From Streptomyces sp. LUP47B (lineage in GTDB: Bacteria; Actinomycetota; Actinomycetes; Streptomycetales; Streptomycetaceae): 64,000 bases of DNA. Made by a program: the position numbers and the translations under genes. Location of the stretch: the NCBI RefSeq assembly GCF_001746295.1, contig NZ_MJAH01000013.1, positions 143,874 to 207,873 of the forward strand, in the 5' to 3' direction. The notes below the pieces were generated by a model, which was not told the origin of the DNA, did no database searches, and saw only the letters and a list, made by a program, of their open reading frames with translations. Positions 25,526 through 37,781 of the stretch are shown here, piece after piece; the stretch's first letter is position 1, and each line of letters begins with the position of its first letter.

Positions 25526-27133
25526 TCACCCCCTCCGCACGGCCCCCGCCAAGATCCACCCCTCCACCGCCTCGTACTGCCGCCGCTGCTCCTCCGCCTT
25601 CCGCCGCCCGGAAATCACCGTCCCCAGCCACCCGAACAAGAACCCCGCCGGAATGGACACCAGCCCCGTCGTCGTGAACGGCAGCCAGTTGAAGTCGGCT
25701 TCGGGGAACGCGGACACCGGCGACCCCGACACAAGATTCGTGCCCGGCATCAGCAGCAGCACCGTCAGCGTGCCGCCGATCAGCGTGCACAGCAGTCCCG
25801 TTCGCGTGTAACGCCGCCAGAACAGGCTGTACACGAGCGCCGGCGCCAGCGCGGAAGCGCCCACGCAGAAGGACAGGATCACCAGCGGCTGCAGAGTGCG
25901 GTGCTGGATCAGCGTCGCGAGGAAGATCGTGGGGACACCGACCGCCAGCGCGGACACCCGGGCCAGCAGAATCTCGCGGTGCGCCGGCATCGACCGGGCC
26001 CGCGCCGCGAACACGTCATGCGCAAGGGAGTTGGCGCAGGCGAGGATCATGCCGGCGACGGAGGCGAGGAGGGTGAGGAAGAGCGCCGTGGTGACCGTGG
26101 TGAAAAGAAACGTCTCTCCGGTCGACACCTCGGGCCCGAACACCGCCCGCGAGCCCAGCAGATACGCCGTGTTGCCCTGCGGATCCGCCTCCGCGATCAC
26201 CGCCCGCCCCATCATCGCCGTCGCCCCGACCCCGACGACCGTGATGATCAGGACGAACACGGCCACCGACGACACCGCCCAGGACATCGAACGGCGCACC
26301 TGACGTGCACTGGACGCGGTGTACATGCGCATGGTGACGTGCGGCAGACACGCCCCGCCGATGACGACCGCGAGCTGCGAGGCGATCATGTCGAGGCGCG
26401 GGTACGGCCCGCCCGCGAACTCCAGGCCGGAGCGCAGGTAGGCCGGCCCCACCCCGCTCTGCCGGGCCGCCGTGTCGAACAGCGCCGCGACGTCCCAGTC
26501 GAACCGGTTCATGACCAGTACGGCGACCACGGCACCGGATCCGAGGAGCATGACGATCTTCATGATCTGGATGAGCGCGGTGCCCTTCATACCGCCGATG
26601 GCCGCGTAACTGATCATCAGGATGCCCAGGCCGATGATGACCCCCGTCTTCAGGGAGTCACCGGAGAATCCGAGGATGAACGCCAGCAGTTGGCCGGTGC
26701 CGGCGAGCTGTACCAGCATCAGCGGCAGCAGCGCTGCGAGGGTGACCAGGCACGCGGCGATGCGTACCGCACGGCCCGGCATCCGGCGCGCGAGCGCGTC
26801 GCCCATGGTGAACAGGCCCGCGTTGCGCAGGGGTTCGGCCAGCAGGAACATCAGCAGCATCAGCGACAGGACCGTGCTCAGCGCGAGGACGATGCCGTCG
26901 TAGCCGCAGAGCGCGATGACCCCGCCGGTGCCGAGGACGGTCGCGGCGGAGATGTAGTCGCCCGCGATGGCGAGGCCGTTGCGCATGGCGGACAGGGAGC
27001 TGTAGCCGGTGTAGAACTCGTCGAGGTCGTCGCGGTCCGGGCCGGTCATCACGCACAGCAGAAGGGTGATGGTGGCGACGGCGGAGAACGCCACCAGGCT
27101 CATCGCCTGCGCGGAGTCGCTGAAGCCGGTCAT
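25526..27133 (-). CDS. actP: Cation/acetate-type solute:sodium symporter
   Basis: 535 residues with about 13 hydrophobic segments, the solute:sodium symporter fold. The family blocks DDLDEFYTGYSSLSAMRNGLAIAGDYISAATVLG, GDALARRMPGRAVR and LPHVTMRMYTASSARQVRRS match ActP/MctC-type acetate, propionate or pyruvate carriers rather than proline or sugar carriers. ATG 27133 overlaps the stop of the DUF485 gene (ATGA), and that pairing is itself typical of acetate permeases (YjcH-ActP). Exact substrate is not fixed by sequence. Confidence 0.85.
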   Translation of the reverse strand: MTGFSDSAQAMSLVAFSAVATITLLLCVMTGPDRDDLDEFYTGYSSLSAMRNGLAIAGDYISAATVLGTGGVIALCGYDGIVLALSTVLSLMLLMFLLAEPLRNAGLFTMGDALARRMPGRAVRIAACLVTLAALLPLMLVQLAGTGQLLAFILGFSGDSLKTGVIIGLGILMISYAAIGGMKGTALIQIMKIVMLLGSGAVVAVLVMNRFDWDVAALFDTAARQSGVGPAYLRSGLEFAGGPYPRLDMIASQLAVVIGGACLPHVTMRMYTASSARQVRRSMSWAVSSVAVFVLIITVVGVGATAMMGRAVIAEADPQGNTAYLLGSRAVFGPEVSTGETFLFTTVTTALFLTLLASVAGMILACANSLAHDVFAARARSMPAHREILLARVSALAVGVPTIFLATLIQHRTLQPLVILSFCVGASALAPALVYSLFWRRYTRTGLLCTLIGGTLTVLLLMPGTNLVSGSPVSAFPEADFNWLPFTTTGLVSIPAGFLFGWLGTVISGRRKAEEQRRQYEAVEGWILAGAVRRG

Positions 27134-27537
27134 CGCTCGCCCGCCCCTCGCCTGGCGTCCACCTCGGACTGCTTGCGGATGCGGTCCGCGAGCGGGTCGA
27201 CGTAGCGGCGCGCGGTGTGCTCGTACACGGCGATCGCCAGCCAGGTGACGGGCAGTTGGAGCAGGGCGAGGAGCAGTCCTGTGGGCAGACCGTCGGTGAC
27301 GCTGCTCGCCATGAAGGACGGCGCGTACGCGGACAGCACCAGGAAGAGCGTGAAGTACCCGAGCGCGGTGAGCGTGGCGGTGCGGCGCTGCCAGCGGTAG
27401 GCGCTGCGCAGGATCCGCAGGTCGCTGTGGTGGCCGAGCGGGGAGCGGTGGCTCGGGCGCCTGGTGACCGGTTCGGGCGGTGGGGAGGGTGGCTGCCAGG
27501 GGTAGGAGGGATACGGCTGTGACGGGTCGTAAGACAC
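27130..27537 (-). CDS. DUF485 membrane protein, partner of the symporter
   Basis: 135 residues. A Pro-rich N terminus (PSQPYPSYPWQPPSPPPEP) is followed by a DUF485 core: SDLRILRSAYRWQRR, hydrophobic segment about 57-77, second segment about 88-108, then YEHTARRYVDPLADRIR. DUF485 proteins accompany ActP-type carriers. GTG 27537 has AAGGAG seven bases upstream; a longer frame lacks such a site. Translationally coupled to the symporter downstream. Confidence 0.85.
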   Translation of the reverse strand: MSYDPSQPYPSYPWQPPSPPPEPVTRRPSHRSPLGHHSDLRILRSAYRWQRRTATLTALGYFTLFLVLSAYAPSFMASSVTDGLPTGLLLALLQLPVTWLAIAVYEHTARRYVDPLADRIRKQSEVDARRGAGER

Positions 27538-27657
27538 CCGGTGCTCCTTGCGAGGCTCGGGCCCGACGTGGCGGGCCGCAGGGAGTTGGGGGGTGGACGG
27601 GGGAGCGGAGCCCCGCACGTTACTCGGCGGTTCGGAGTTGTACAGCCTTTTCGACAA

Positions 27658-27671
27658 ACTGATCGGTCGGT
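27658..27671 (-). promoter_or_regulatory. Possible TetR-type operator upstream of the symporter operon
   Basis: ACTGATCGGTCGGT is an imperfect 14-bp inverted repeat (5 of 7 positions pair), of the ACCGACCGGTCGGT type bound by several TetR repressors. It lies 121 bp upstream of the DUF485 start in an AT-richer stretch (about 27630-27725) that must contain the promoter. No regulator gene is adjacent. Confidence 0.3.
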
Positions 27672-27796
27672 ATGCGCTTACTTCTCTGACCTGCGGTGTT
27701 ACCCCCGTTAACTCAGACTTTTCGTCTCACCACAGCGTGCTCGGGCCCTTACGTCGGGTGCACGGAAGTGTGTTCGCCGCAGACCGGGCGGCTCGT

Positions 27797-29305
27797 TCAC
27801 TGCTCCTCGAGCACCGGAAACCGTCGCGGCGCCAGCACCAGCAGCACCACGAACGCCAGGGCCGCCGCGCACCCCGCTCCCACGTACACCGTGTGCACCG
27901 CCTCCGCGATGGCCGCGCGGGTCGTCTCCGGGGCCGTGCCGGCGTCCAACGCGCGCGTGACGGAGTCGAGGTCGCTCGCGCCGCCCAGGCGTGCGGCCAG
28001 CACGCCGTTGGCCACCGCGCCGAAGACCGCCGCGCCCACCGTCTGGCCGGTCTGGCGGCAGAAGAGGACGGACGCCGTGGTCGTGCCGCGTTCCGCCCAG
28101 CCGACCGTCGACTGGACCCCGACGATCAGGGGGAGTTGGAACAGTCCCAGCGCGCCGCCCAGGAGCAGCATCAGCAGGGTCGGCTGCCAGGCCGCGCCCG
28201 GGTAGGGGAGGAAGGGGAAGGCGAACAGGATCAGGGCCGCCATGCCGATGCCCAGCATCGCCGTGTTGCGGAAGCCGATGCGCCGGTACACGTGCTGGCT
28301 CAGGGCCGCCGACACCGGCCAGCTCAACGTCCATACCGACAGCACGAATCCGGCGGCGACCGGGGTGAGGCCGAGCACCGACTGGGCGTACGTCGGCAGG
28401 AAGACCGTGGGGGCGACCATGAGGAGTCCCAGGGCGCCCAGTGCCAGGTTCACCGCGGCGATCGTGCGGCGGCGCCACACCCAGCCGGGGATGATCGGCT
28501 CCGCGGCCCGGCGTTCGATCAGGACCACCGCGGCCACCAGGGCGAGTCCCGTGCCGAACAGGCCCACTGACGGCCACGACAGCCACGCCCAGGCCACCCC
28601 GCCCTGCACGAGCGCCGTCAGCAGCACGCCCCCGCACGCGAACACCGCGAGCGCGCCCGCCCAGTCGACACGCGCGCGCGTGGCCGCCGTGTCGCGAGAG
28701 GCGCGCTGCGGCTCGTGCAGGTACCGGACGATCAGCCACAGCGCCACCGCGCCGATCGGCAGGTTGACCAGGAAGATCCACCGCCAGTCCGCGTACGCGG
28801 CGAGCACCCCGCCGATCCCCGGCCCCGCGACCGCCGCCACGGCCCACACCGTGGACAGCTTGGCCTGGATCTTCGGGCGTTCCTCGAGCGGGTACAGATC
28901 GGCGGCGAGCGTCTGGACCGTGCCCTGAAGGGCCCCGCCGCCCAGCCCCTGGACGACCCGGAACGCGATCAGCGCCCCCATGTTCCACGCCACCGCGCAC
29001 AGCAGCGAGCCGAGCAGGAACACCGCCGAGCCCACGATCAGCACCGGCTTGCGCCCGAAGGTGTCGGAGAGCTTGCCGTAGACCGGCAGCGTCACCGTCA
29101 CGGCCAGCAGATAGCCGGAGAACAGCCAGGAGAAGACCGAGAAGCCGCCCAGGTCGCCGACGATCTGCGGGACCGCCGTGGAGACGATGGTGGCGTCCAG
29201 GGCCGCGAGGGCCATCGCCAGCATCAGGGCCGCTACGACAGCCCCGCGCCGGTTCGTGGAGACGTGCCGCGCGGGCTCCCGTATCGCCGGCTTGGTGTCG
29301 TCCAC
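27797..29305 (-). CDS. MFS transporter, DHA2 (14-segment) drug-efflux type
   Basis: 502 residues with about 14 hydrophobic segments. Family motifs: LDATIVSTAVPQIVGDLGG (motif D1-like), GKLSDTFGRKPVL (motif A) and GPGIGGVLAAYADWRWIFLVNLPIG (motif C and following block) as in EmrB/QacA-type proton-coupled exporters. GTG 29305 is chosen because AAGGA is six bases upstream; ATG 29326 has no ribosome-binding site. Substrate unknown. Single gene, upstream of the divergent ABC exporter. Confidence 0.9.
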   Translation of the reverse strand: MDDTKPAIREPARHVSTNRRGAVVAALMLAMALAALDATIVSTAVPQIVGDLGGFSVFSWLFSGYLLAVTVTLPVYGKLSDTFGRKPVLIVGSAVFLLGSLLCAVAWNMGALIAFRVVQGLGGGALQGTVQTLAADLYPLEERPKIQAKLSTVWAVAAVAGPGIGGVLAAYADWRWIFLVNLPIGAVALWLIVRYLHEPQRASRDTAATRARVDWAGALAVFACGGVLLTALVQGGVAWAWLSWPSVGLFGTGLALVAAVVLIERRAAEPIIPGWVWRRRTIAAVNLALGALGLLMVAPTVFLPTYAQSVLGLTPVAAGFVLSVWTLSWPVSAALSQHVYRRIGFRNTAMLGIGMAALILFAFPFLPYPGAAWQPTLLMLLLGGALGLFQLPLIVGVQSTVGWAERGTTTASVLFCRQTGQTVGAAVFGAVANGVLAARLGGASDLDSVTRALDAGTAPETTRAAIAEAVHTVYVGAGCAAALAFVVLLVLAPRRFPVLEEQ

Positions 29306-29709
29306 GCGGATTCCTTCCCCCTGCATCTATCTGCCGGCGACCACTCTCCCACTTGAACCTCACGCGGCGGCAGGGTGCAGCCTCGCTGCACCGGAGGGTG
29401 GAGCCGTACCCCGAGCTCGCCTCCACCTGGCGGTGGACTGCCCCTAGGGGTACCTCCGTACTACGGCTCGGGGAGGGTTCGTACCCCCGGAGGAGGAGAA
29501 GGGGCATGGTCCGTCCTTAACCTGGCTTTACGCCGCTGGGGAGGGGACGACCGGATCGGCGGGGGTGGGGTTTTCCCCCGTAGAAGAGGGTGCTGAGCAC
29601 CAGCGCGCCGGACCGTCTCGCGGCACCAGACTGAACGTCGTACCCAAGCAACGAACCGATCGCCCTGCTGATCGGCTGTTGATTCACTGACCGACATAGG
29701 AGAAATACC
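29306..29709. promoter_or_regulatory. Divergent regulatory region between MFS and ABC exporter genes
   Basis: 404 bp without a credible gene. It contains a perfect palindrome CCCCTAGGGG at 29441-29450 and facing blocks GAGCCGTACCCCGAGC (29401-29416) and CTACGGCTCGGGG (29462-29474) around it. These could be operators for either transporter; no matching regulator is seen nearby. AGGAGAA at about 29698-29704 is the ribosome-binding site of the ABC gene. Confidence 0.35.
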
Positions 29710-30498
29710 GTGACATCGGCTGTAACCATCACCAGGCACGGGGGCACTGGAGGGCGTACGGCCGTTGCCGCGCGGGCGCGGCAGGTCGTCAAGGCATACG
29801 GGTCCGGCGAGACCCGCGTCGTCGCCCTCGACCATGTGGACGTGGACATCGCTCGCGGACAGTTCACCGCGATCATGGGCCCCTCGGGGTCCGGCAAGTC
29901 CACCCTCATGCACTGCCTCGCCGGTCTCGACACCGTGACGGGCGGTCAGATCTACCTCGACGACACCGAGATCACCGGCCTGAAGGACAAGAAGCTCACA
30001 CAGCTGCGCCGGGACCGGGTCGGATTCATCTTCCAGGCGTTCAACCTGCTGCCGACGCTCAACGCGCTCGAGAACATCACGCTGCCCATGGACATCGCCG
30101 GGCGCAAGCCCGACAAGCAGTGGCTCGCACGCGTGGTGGACACCGTTGGACTTTCCGACCGACTCAAGCACCGGCCCACCCAGCTCTCCGGCGGACAGCA
30201 GCAGCGTGTCGCCGTGGCCCGCGCCCTGGCGGCGCGTCCCGAGATCATCTTCGGTGACGAGCCGACCGGAAACCTCGACTCGCGCGCGGGTGCCGAGGTA
30301 CTGGGCTTCCTGCGCCGCTCCGTCGACGAGCTCGGGCAGACCATCGTGATCGTCACGCACGACCCGGTGGCCGCCTCGTACTCGGACCGCGTGCTGTACC
30401 TCGCCGACGGCCGGATCGTCGACGAGATGTACAAGCCCACCGCGGAGGCCGTCCTGGACCGCATGAAGGACTTCGACGCCCGGGGGCGTACGTCATGA
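29710..30498 (+). CDS. ABC transporter ATP-binding protein, MacB/LolD type
   Basis: 262 residues. Walker A GPSGSGKST (about 57-65), Q loop FIFQAFNLLPTL, signature LSGGQQQRVAVARALA, Walker B IIFGDEPTGNLDS and H loop VTHD are all intact; the GNLDS and LLPTL details place it in the MacB/LolD/FtsE branch. GTG 29710 follows AGGAGAA. Its end overlaps the permease start by four bases (ATGA). The pair resembles lipid, peptide or antibiotic-stress exporters; substrate unknown. A close paralogue sits at 63403-64000. Confidence 0.93.
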   Translation: MTSAVTITRHGGTGGRTAVAARARQVVKAYGSGETRVVALDHVDVDIARGQFTAIMGPSGSGKSTLMHCLAGLDTVTGGQIYLDDTEITGLKDKKLTQLRRDRVGFIFQAFNLLPTLNALENITLPMDIAGRKPDKQWLARVVDTVGLSDRLKHRPTQLSGGQQQRVAVARALAARPEIIFGDEPTGNLDSRAGAEVLGFLRRSVDELGQTIVIVTHDPVAASYSDRVLYLADGRIVDEMYKPTAEAVLDRMKDFDARGRTS

Positions 30499-33074
30499 CC
30501 GTCATGAAGACCTCCATGCGCAACTTCTTCGCGCACAAGGGACGCATGGCCCTGTCGGCCGTGGCGGTCCTGCTGTCGGTCGCCTTCGTCTGCGGGACGC
30601 TGGTGTTCACCGACACGATGAACACCACCTTCGACAAGCTCTTCGCGGCCACGTCCTCGGATGTGACGGTGAGCGCCAAGGGCGCCTCCGACAGCGGCGA
30701 GACGACCTCGGACAACGGCAAGCCGCCGGTCATGCCGGCCTCCGTGCTGGGCAAGGTGCGCGAGGCGCAGGGCGTGAAGACGGCGGAGGGAACCGTCTTC
30801 TCGACCTCGGTGACCGTCGTGGACGCCGACAAGGAAAGCCTCTCGCCGTCCGGCGGCGGCCCGACCATCGTCGGCAACTGGAACCGCAACGACGCCCGCA
30901 CCATGAAGATCACCTCCGGTGCGGCGCCGAAGAACTCCGGCCAGGTCATGGTCGACAAGGACACCGTCGACAAGCACCACCTGAAGCTCGGTGACGAGAT
31001 CGGCGTCATCAGCGCGGTCGGCACCCACACCGCGAAGATCTCCGGCGTCGCCGAGTTCCAGGTCACCAACCCCGGTGCCGCGCTCTTCTACCTGGACACC
31101 AAGACCGCCCAGGAGAGCCTGGTCGGTGAGACGGGCGTGTTCACGAACGTCAACGTCACGGCCGCCTCCGGGGTCACCGACGCCCGGTTGAAGCAGAACG
31201 TCGCGGCCGAACTCGGCGGCGCCTACAAGGTGCAGACGGCCAAGGAGACCGCCGACGCCAACCAGAAGGACGTCGAGAGCTTCATGAGCGTCATGAAGTA
31301 CGCGATGCTCGGCTTCGCCGGGATCGCCTTCCTCGTCGGCATCTTCCTGATCATCAACACCTTCTCGATGCTCGTCGCGCAGCGGACCCGTGAGATCGGC
31401 CTGATGCGGGCCATCGGGTCCAGCCGCAAGCAGGTCAACCGTTCCGTGCTGGTCGAGGCGCTGCTGCTGGGCGTGACCGGTTCGGTGCTCGGGGTCGGCG
31501 CCGGCGTCGGCCTCGCGGTCGGCCTGATGAAACTCATGAGCTCCCTGGGCATACACCTGTCGACCAGCGATCTGACGGTCGCCTGGACGACCCCGGTGGT
31601 CGGACTGCTCCTCGGTGTGGTCGTCACGGTGCTGGCCGCCTGGCTGCCGGCCCGCCGCGCGGGCAAGGTCTCGCCCATGGCCGCCCTCCGCGACGCGGGC
31701 GCCCCCGCCGACGCCAAGGCGGGCCGCGTACGGGCCCTGCTGGGTACGCTCCTGACCGCCGGCGGCGGCTACGCGCTCTACCTGGTCACCCAGGCGGACA
31801 AGGCCAAGGAGGGCTCCCTGTGGCTCGGCCTCGGCGTGGTGCTCTCCCTGATCGGCTTCGTCGTGATCGGCCCGCTCCTCGCGGGTGGTGTGGTGCGCGT
31901 CCTGGGCGCGGTCGTCCTCAGGGTGTTCGGTCCGGTCGGCCGCATGGCCGAGCGCAACGCCCTGCGCAACCCGCGCCGTACGGGAGCCACGGCCGCCGCC
32001 CTGATGATCGGCCTCGCGCTGGTCGCCTGTCTGTCGGTCGTCGGTTCGTCCATGGTCGCCTCGGCCACGGACGAGCTCGACAAGACGGTCGGCACGGACT
32101 TCATCATCCAGTCCGACAGCGGGCAGCTGGTCACCCCGGCCGCGGTCAAGGCCGTGAAGGACACGCCGGGCCTGGCGCACGTCACCGAGTACAGGACCAC
32201 GGAGGCCGACTACACGACCCCTGACGGCAAGACGCTCAAGGACACGGACATCACGGCGGCCGACCCGTCCTACGCGACCGACCTGCAGACCAAGACCGTC
32301 GCGGGGAAGCTCGCCGACGCCTACCGGCCCGACTCGATGTCCGTGCACGAGAAGTTCGCCAAGGCGCACGGGATCCACCTGGGTTCGAAGATCAAGGTCG
32401 CCTTCAAGGACGGTGCCGCCGCCGAGTTGACGGTCCGGGCGATCACCAGCAGTGACGTCGTCATCGACGCGGGTTCGAAGTACATCTCGATCGCCACGCT
32501 CGCCAAGTACGTGCCGGCCGACAAGATGCCGCTCGACCAGTTGGTCTTCGCCAACGCCAAGGACGGGCAGCAGGACGCCGCGTACAAGTCGCTGAAGTCG
32601 GCGCTGCACGACTATCCGCAGTACACCGTGCGCGACCAGACCGACTACAAGGAAGCCTTCAAGGACCAGATCGGGCAGCTCCTGAACATGATCTACGGCC
32701 TGCTGGCCCTCGCGATCATCGTCGCGATCCTGGGTGTCGTGAACACCCTGGCGCTCTCCGTGGTCGAGCGGACGAGGGAGATCGGCCTCATGCGGGCGAT
32801 CGGCCTCTCGCGGCGCCAGCTGCGGCGGATGATCCGCATGGAGTCGGTGGTCATCGCGCTCTTCGGCGCGCTGCTGGGGCTGGGTCTGGGCATGGGCTGG
32901 GGCGCGACCGCCCAGAAGCTCCTTGCCCTGGAGGGCCTGAAGGTCCTGGAGATCCCCTGGCCGACAATCATCGGCGTCTTCGTCGGATCGGCCTTCGTGG
33001 GCCTGTTCGCCGCCCTGATCCCGGCGTTCCGGGCGGGCCGGATGAACGTCCTGAAGGCGATCGCGACCGAGTAG
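30495..33074 (+). CDS. ABC transporter permease, FtsX/MacB family (tandem FtsX domains)
   Basis: 859 residues. An N-terminal hydrophobic segment (about 16-38), a large extracytoplasmic domain, three segments of a first FtsX module (about 265-400, ending ARRAGKVSPMAALRDAG), a linker region with two more segments, a second extracytoplasmic domain and a second FtsX module (about 725-859, with VVERTREIGLMRAIGLSRRQ). The same EIGLMRAIG motif occurs in both modules. Coupled by ATGA to the ATPase. Closely related in plan to the permease at 60875-63403. Confidence 0.92.
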   Translation: MTVMKTSMRNFFAHKGRMALSAVAVLLSVAFVCGTLVFTDTMNTTFDKLFAATSSDVTVSAKGASDSGETTSDNGKPPVMPASVLGKVREAQGVKTAEGTVFSTSVTVVDADKESLSPSGGGPTIVGNWNRNDARTMKITSGAAPKNSGQVMVDKDTVDKHHLKLGDEIGVISAVGTHTAKISGVAEFQVTNPGAALFYLDTKTAQESLVGETGVFTNVNVTAASGVTDARLKQNVAAELGGAYKVQTAKETADANQKDVESFMSVMKYAMLGFAGIAFLVGIFLIINTFSMLVAQRTREIGLMRAIGSSRKQVNRSVLVEALLLGVTGSVLGVGAGVGLAVGLMKLMSSLGIHLSTSDLTVAWTTPVVGLLLGVVVTVLAAWLPARRAGKVSPMAALRDAGAPADAKAGRVRALLGTLLTAGGGYALYLVTQADKAKEGSLWLGLGVVLSLIGFVVIGPLLAGGVVRVLGAVVLRVFGPVGRMAERNALRNPRRTGATAAALMIGLALVACLSVVGSSMVASATDELDKTVGTDFIIQSDSGQLVTPAAVKAVKDTPGLAHVTEYRTTEADYTTPDGKTLKDTDITAADPSYATDLQTKTVAGKLADAYRPDSMSVHEKFAKAHGIHLGSKIKVAFKDGAAAELTVRAITSSDVVIDAGSKYISIATLAKYVPADKMPLDQLVFANAKDGQQDAAYKSLKSALHDYPQYTVRDQTDYKEAFKDQIGQLLNMIYGLLALAIIVAILGVVNTLALSVVERTREIGLMRAIGLSRRQLRRMIRMESVVIALFGALLGLGLGMGWGATAQKLLALEGLKVLEIPWPTIIGVFVGSAFVGLFAALIPAFRAGRMNVLKAIATE

Positions 33075-33146
33075 TTGCCCCGGGGGGATGGGGGAGCGAG
33101 CCGTCCCGGGGGGATGGGGGGAGCCGTCCCGGGGGACGGGGGAACG
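33075..33146 (+). repeat. Short G-rich tandem repeats after the ABC permease
   Basis: Three imperfect copies of a GCCGTCCCGGGGGGATGGGG-like unit of about 23 bp follow the permease stop. They have no coding signal and precede a strong terminator. Confidence 0.55.
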
Positions 33147-33189
33147 CCCGGCGCCGAGAAGTCACGGGGGACTTCTCGGCGCCGGGTTC
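33147..33189 (+). terminator. Terminator of the ABC exporter operon
   Basis: A perfect 17-bp stem, CCCGGCGCCGAGAAGTC (33147-33163) with GACTTCTCGGCGCCGGG (33170-33186), six-base loop, followed by TTCTTCGTT. Strong intrinsic terminator. Confidence 0.93.
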
Positions 33190-33193
33190 TTCG

Positions 33194-33264
33194 TTGTCCA
33201 CAGGGACAGCTCGTCGGTTCTCCACTGTCCACAGGGCGGCGCCGGCGAGGCCTCGTTGTCCACA
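33194..33264 (+). promoter_or_regulatory. Cluster of three DnaA boxes, same orientation, 31-bp period
   Basis: TTGTCCACA at 33194-33202, CTGTCCACA at 33225-33233 and TTGTCCACA at 33256-33264. TTGTCCACA is the preferred Streptomyces DnaA box. The start-to-start distance is 31 bp both times, three helical turns, so all three face the same side of the DNA. The cluster lies between the ABC terminator and the mfd promoter; the third box ends 29 bp before the TAGGCT box. Confidence 0.75.
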
Positions 33265-33292
33265 GGCTCCGACGGCCGGGCCGAGGCCGTCG

Positions 33293-33298
33293 TAGGCT
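33293..33298 (+). promoter_or_regulatory. Putative -10 box of mfd
   Basis: TAGGCT in the context GTCGTAGGCTGGA, a typical vegetative -10 hexamer in these genomes. It is 82 bp upstream of the mfd ATG and 29 bp after the last DnaA box. No good -35 is evident. Confidence 0.45.
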
Positions 33299-33379
33299 GG
33301 AGACCCCCCGGCCCTTCGTTGTGTCGGGCCCTTCGCGTTGCCCACCCCCCAGAAACCCCCCGGACGAAAGCCGCCCAGA

Positions 33380-36900
<3,521 letters not shown>

Positions 36901-36910
<10 letters not shown>

Positions 36911-37034
36911 CGGCGGGGACCGTGACCGGGTGGTCGTGACGGCGGGGGACCGTGACCGGGTGGCCTCGATGGTGAGGGACAGTGACCGGGTGGCCTCGAT
37001 GGTGAGGGACAGTGACCGGGTGGCCTCGACGGTG
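36901..37034 (+). repeat. 30-bp minisatellite overlapping the mfd stop
   Basis: About 4.5 head-to-tail copies: 36901-36930 and 36931-36960 (variant, containing GACGGCGGGG), 36961-36990 and 36991-37020 (identical), and a 14-base partial copy 37021-37034. The common part is AGTGACCGGGTGGCCTCGAT. The mfd stop (36908-36910) is in the first, most diverged unit, so the array grew outside the gene. Confidence 0.85.
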
Positions 37035-37062
37035 TGAGCCGCGGTCGGGCCACCGGGTGAGC

Positions 37063-37665
37063 TCAGGGTGTGCGGAACAGCGTGGTCGCGAGGGTGCGGA
37101 ACAGCTCCTCGGGGTCACGGTCGCCGACCGGGCCGTCCAGGTTGTGGCTGAGGAGCAGCGTGGCGAAGCCGTGGGCGAGAGACCAGGCGGCGACTCCCGC
37201 GAGGCGGCTGTCGATGCCGAAGTCCTCTGCGTGCACGGCTGAGACCGAGGTGCGCAGGGCGTCGGTGGCCAGGGCGCGGGCCGTGGTGAGTTCGAGGTCG
37301 GCGGCGCGCAGCAGTTCGGGCGCGAACATCACCTGGAAGTGGGCGGGGTGTTCGCGGGCGAAGCGTACGTAGCGCCCGCCCGCGTCCTTGAGGTCCGAGG
37401 CGTCGTTGAGGACGGCCGCGAGCAGCGCGAAGCCTTCGGCGGCGATCGCCGTCAGGAGCCCGGTGCGGTCCCTGAAGTGGTGGGCCGGGGCCGCGTGCGA
37501 GACACCGGCGCGGCGGGCCAGATCACGCAGACTCAGCCCGGCGGGGCCGTCGGCGGTGATGACGTCGAGGGCCGCGGTGAGGATCGCGCGGCGGAGGTCG
37601 CCGTGGTGGTAGGGGCGGTCCTGCTTGTCGGGACGGTTCGGCCTGTCGGTTTCCGCGGATGCCAT
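37063..37665 (-). CDS. TetR family transcriptional regulator
   Basis: 200 residues. Helix-turn-helix at about 20-68 (HHGDLRRAILTAALDVITADGPAGLSLRDLARRAGVSHAAPAHHFRDRTGLL), the YHHGDLR subgroup of TetR, followed by a WHG-type C-terminal domain (REHPAHFQVMF). Such regulators usually act on a divergent neighbour; here that is the SCO6745-like gene, and matching direct repeats lie between the two. Ligand unknown. Confidence 0.9.
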   Translation of the reverse strand: MASAETDRPNRPDKQDRPYHHGDLRRAILTAALDVITADGPAGLSLRDLARRAGVSHAAPAHHFRDRTGLLTAIAAEGFALLAAVLNDASDLKDAGGRYVRFAREHPAHFQVMFAPELLRAADLELTTARALATDALRTSVSAVHAEDFGIDSRLAGVAAWSLAHGFATLLLSHNLDGPVGDRDPEELFRTLATTLFRTP

Positions 37666-37684
37666 GGACAGAGCCTACGCCCGA

Positions 37685-37744
37685 TCTAGGCATTGACAAG
37701 TTCGGGCTGCCGAGGCAATCTAGTCAGTGTCAAGTTCCGGGCTG
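37685..37744. promoter_or_regulatory. Direct-repeat promoter/operator between tetR and the SCO6745-like gene
   Basis: Two copies of TCTAGnCAnTGnCAAGTTC begin at 37685 and 37719, 34 bp apart. The first contains TTGACA (37693-37698), a consensus -35; CAATCT 17 bases later is a possible -10 for the rightward gene. The second contains GTGTCAAG, so its complement also gives TTGACA for the leftward gene. A repressor binding both copies would control both genes. Confidence 0.5.
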
Positions 37745-37781
37745 GGTTCGAGGGACTTCGCTGACGACGGGGAGGCATGTC

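Noticed and set aside
29952..32609. 885-codon open frame antisense to the ABC exporter genes
   Set aside because: Shadow of the ATPase and permease, which have intact motifs on the plus strand.
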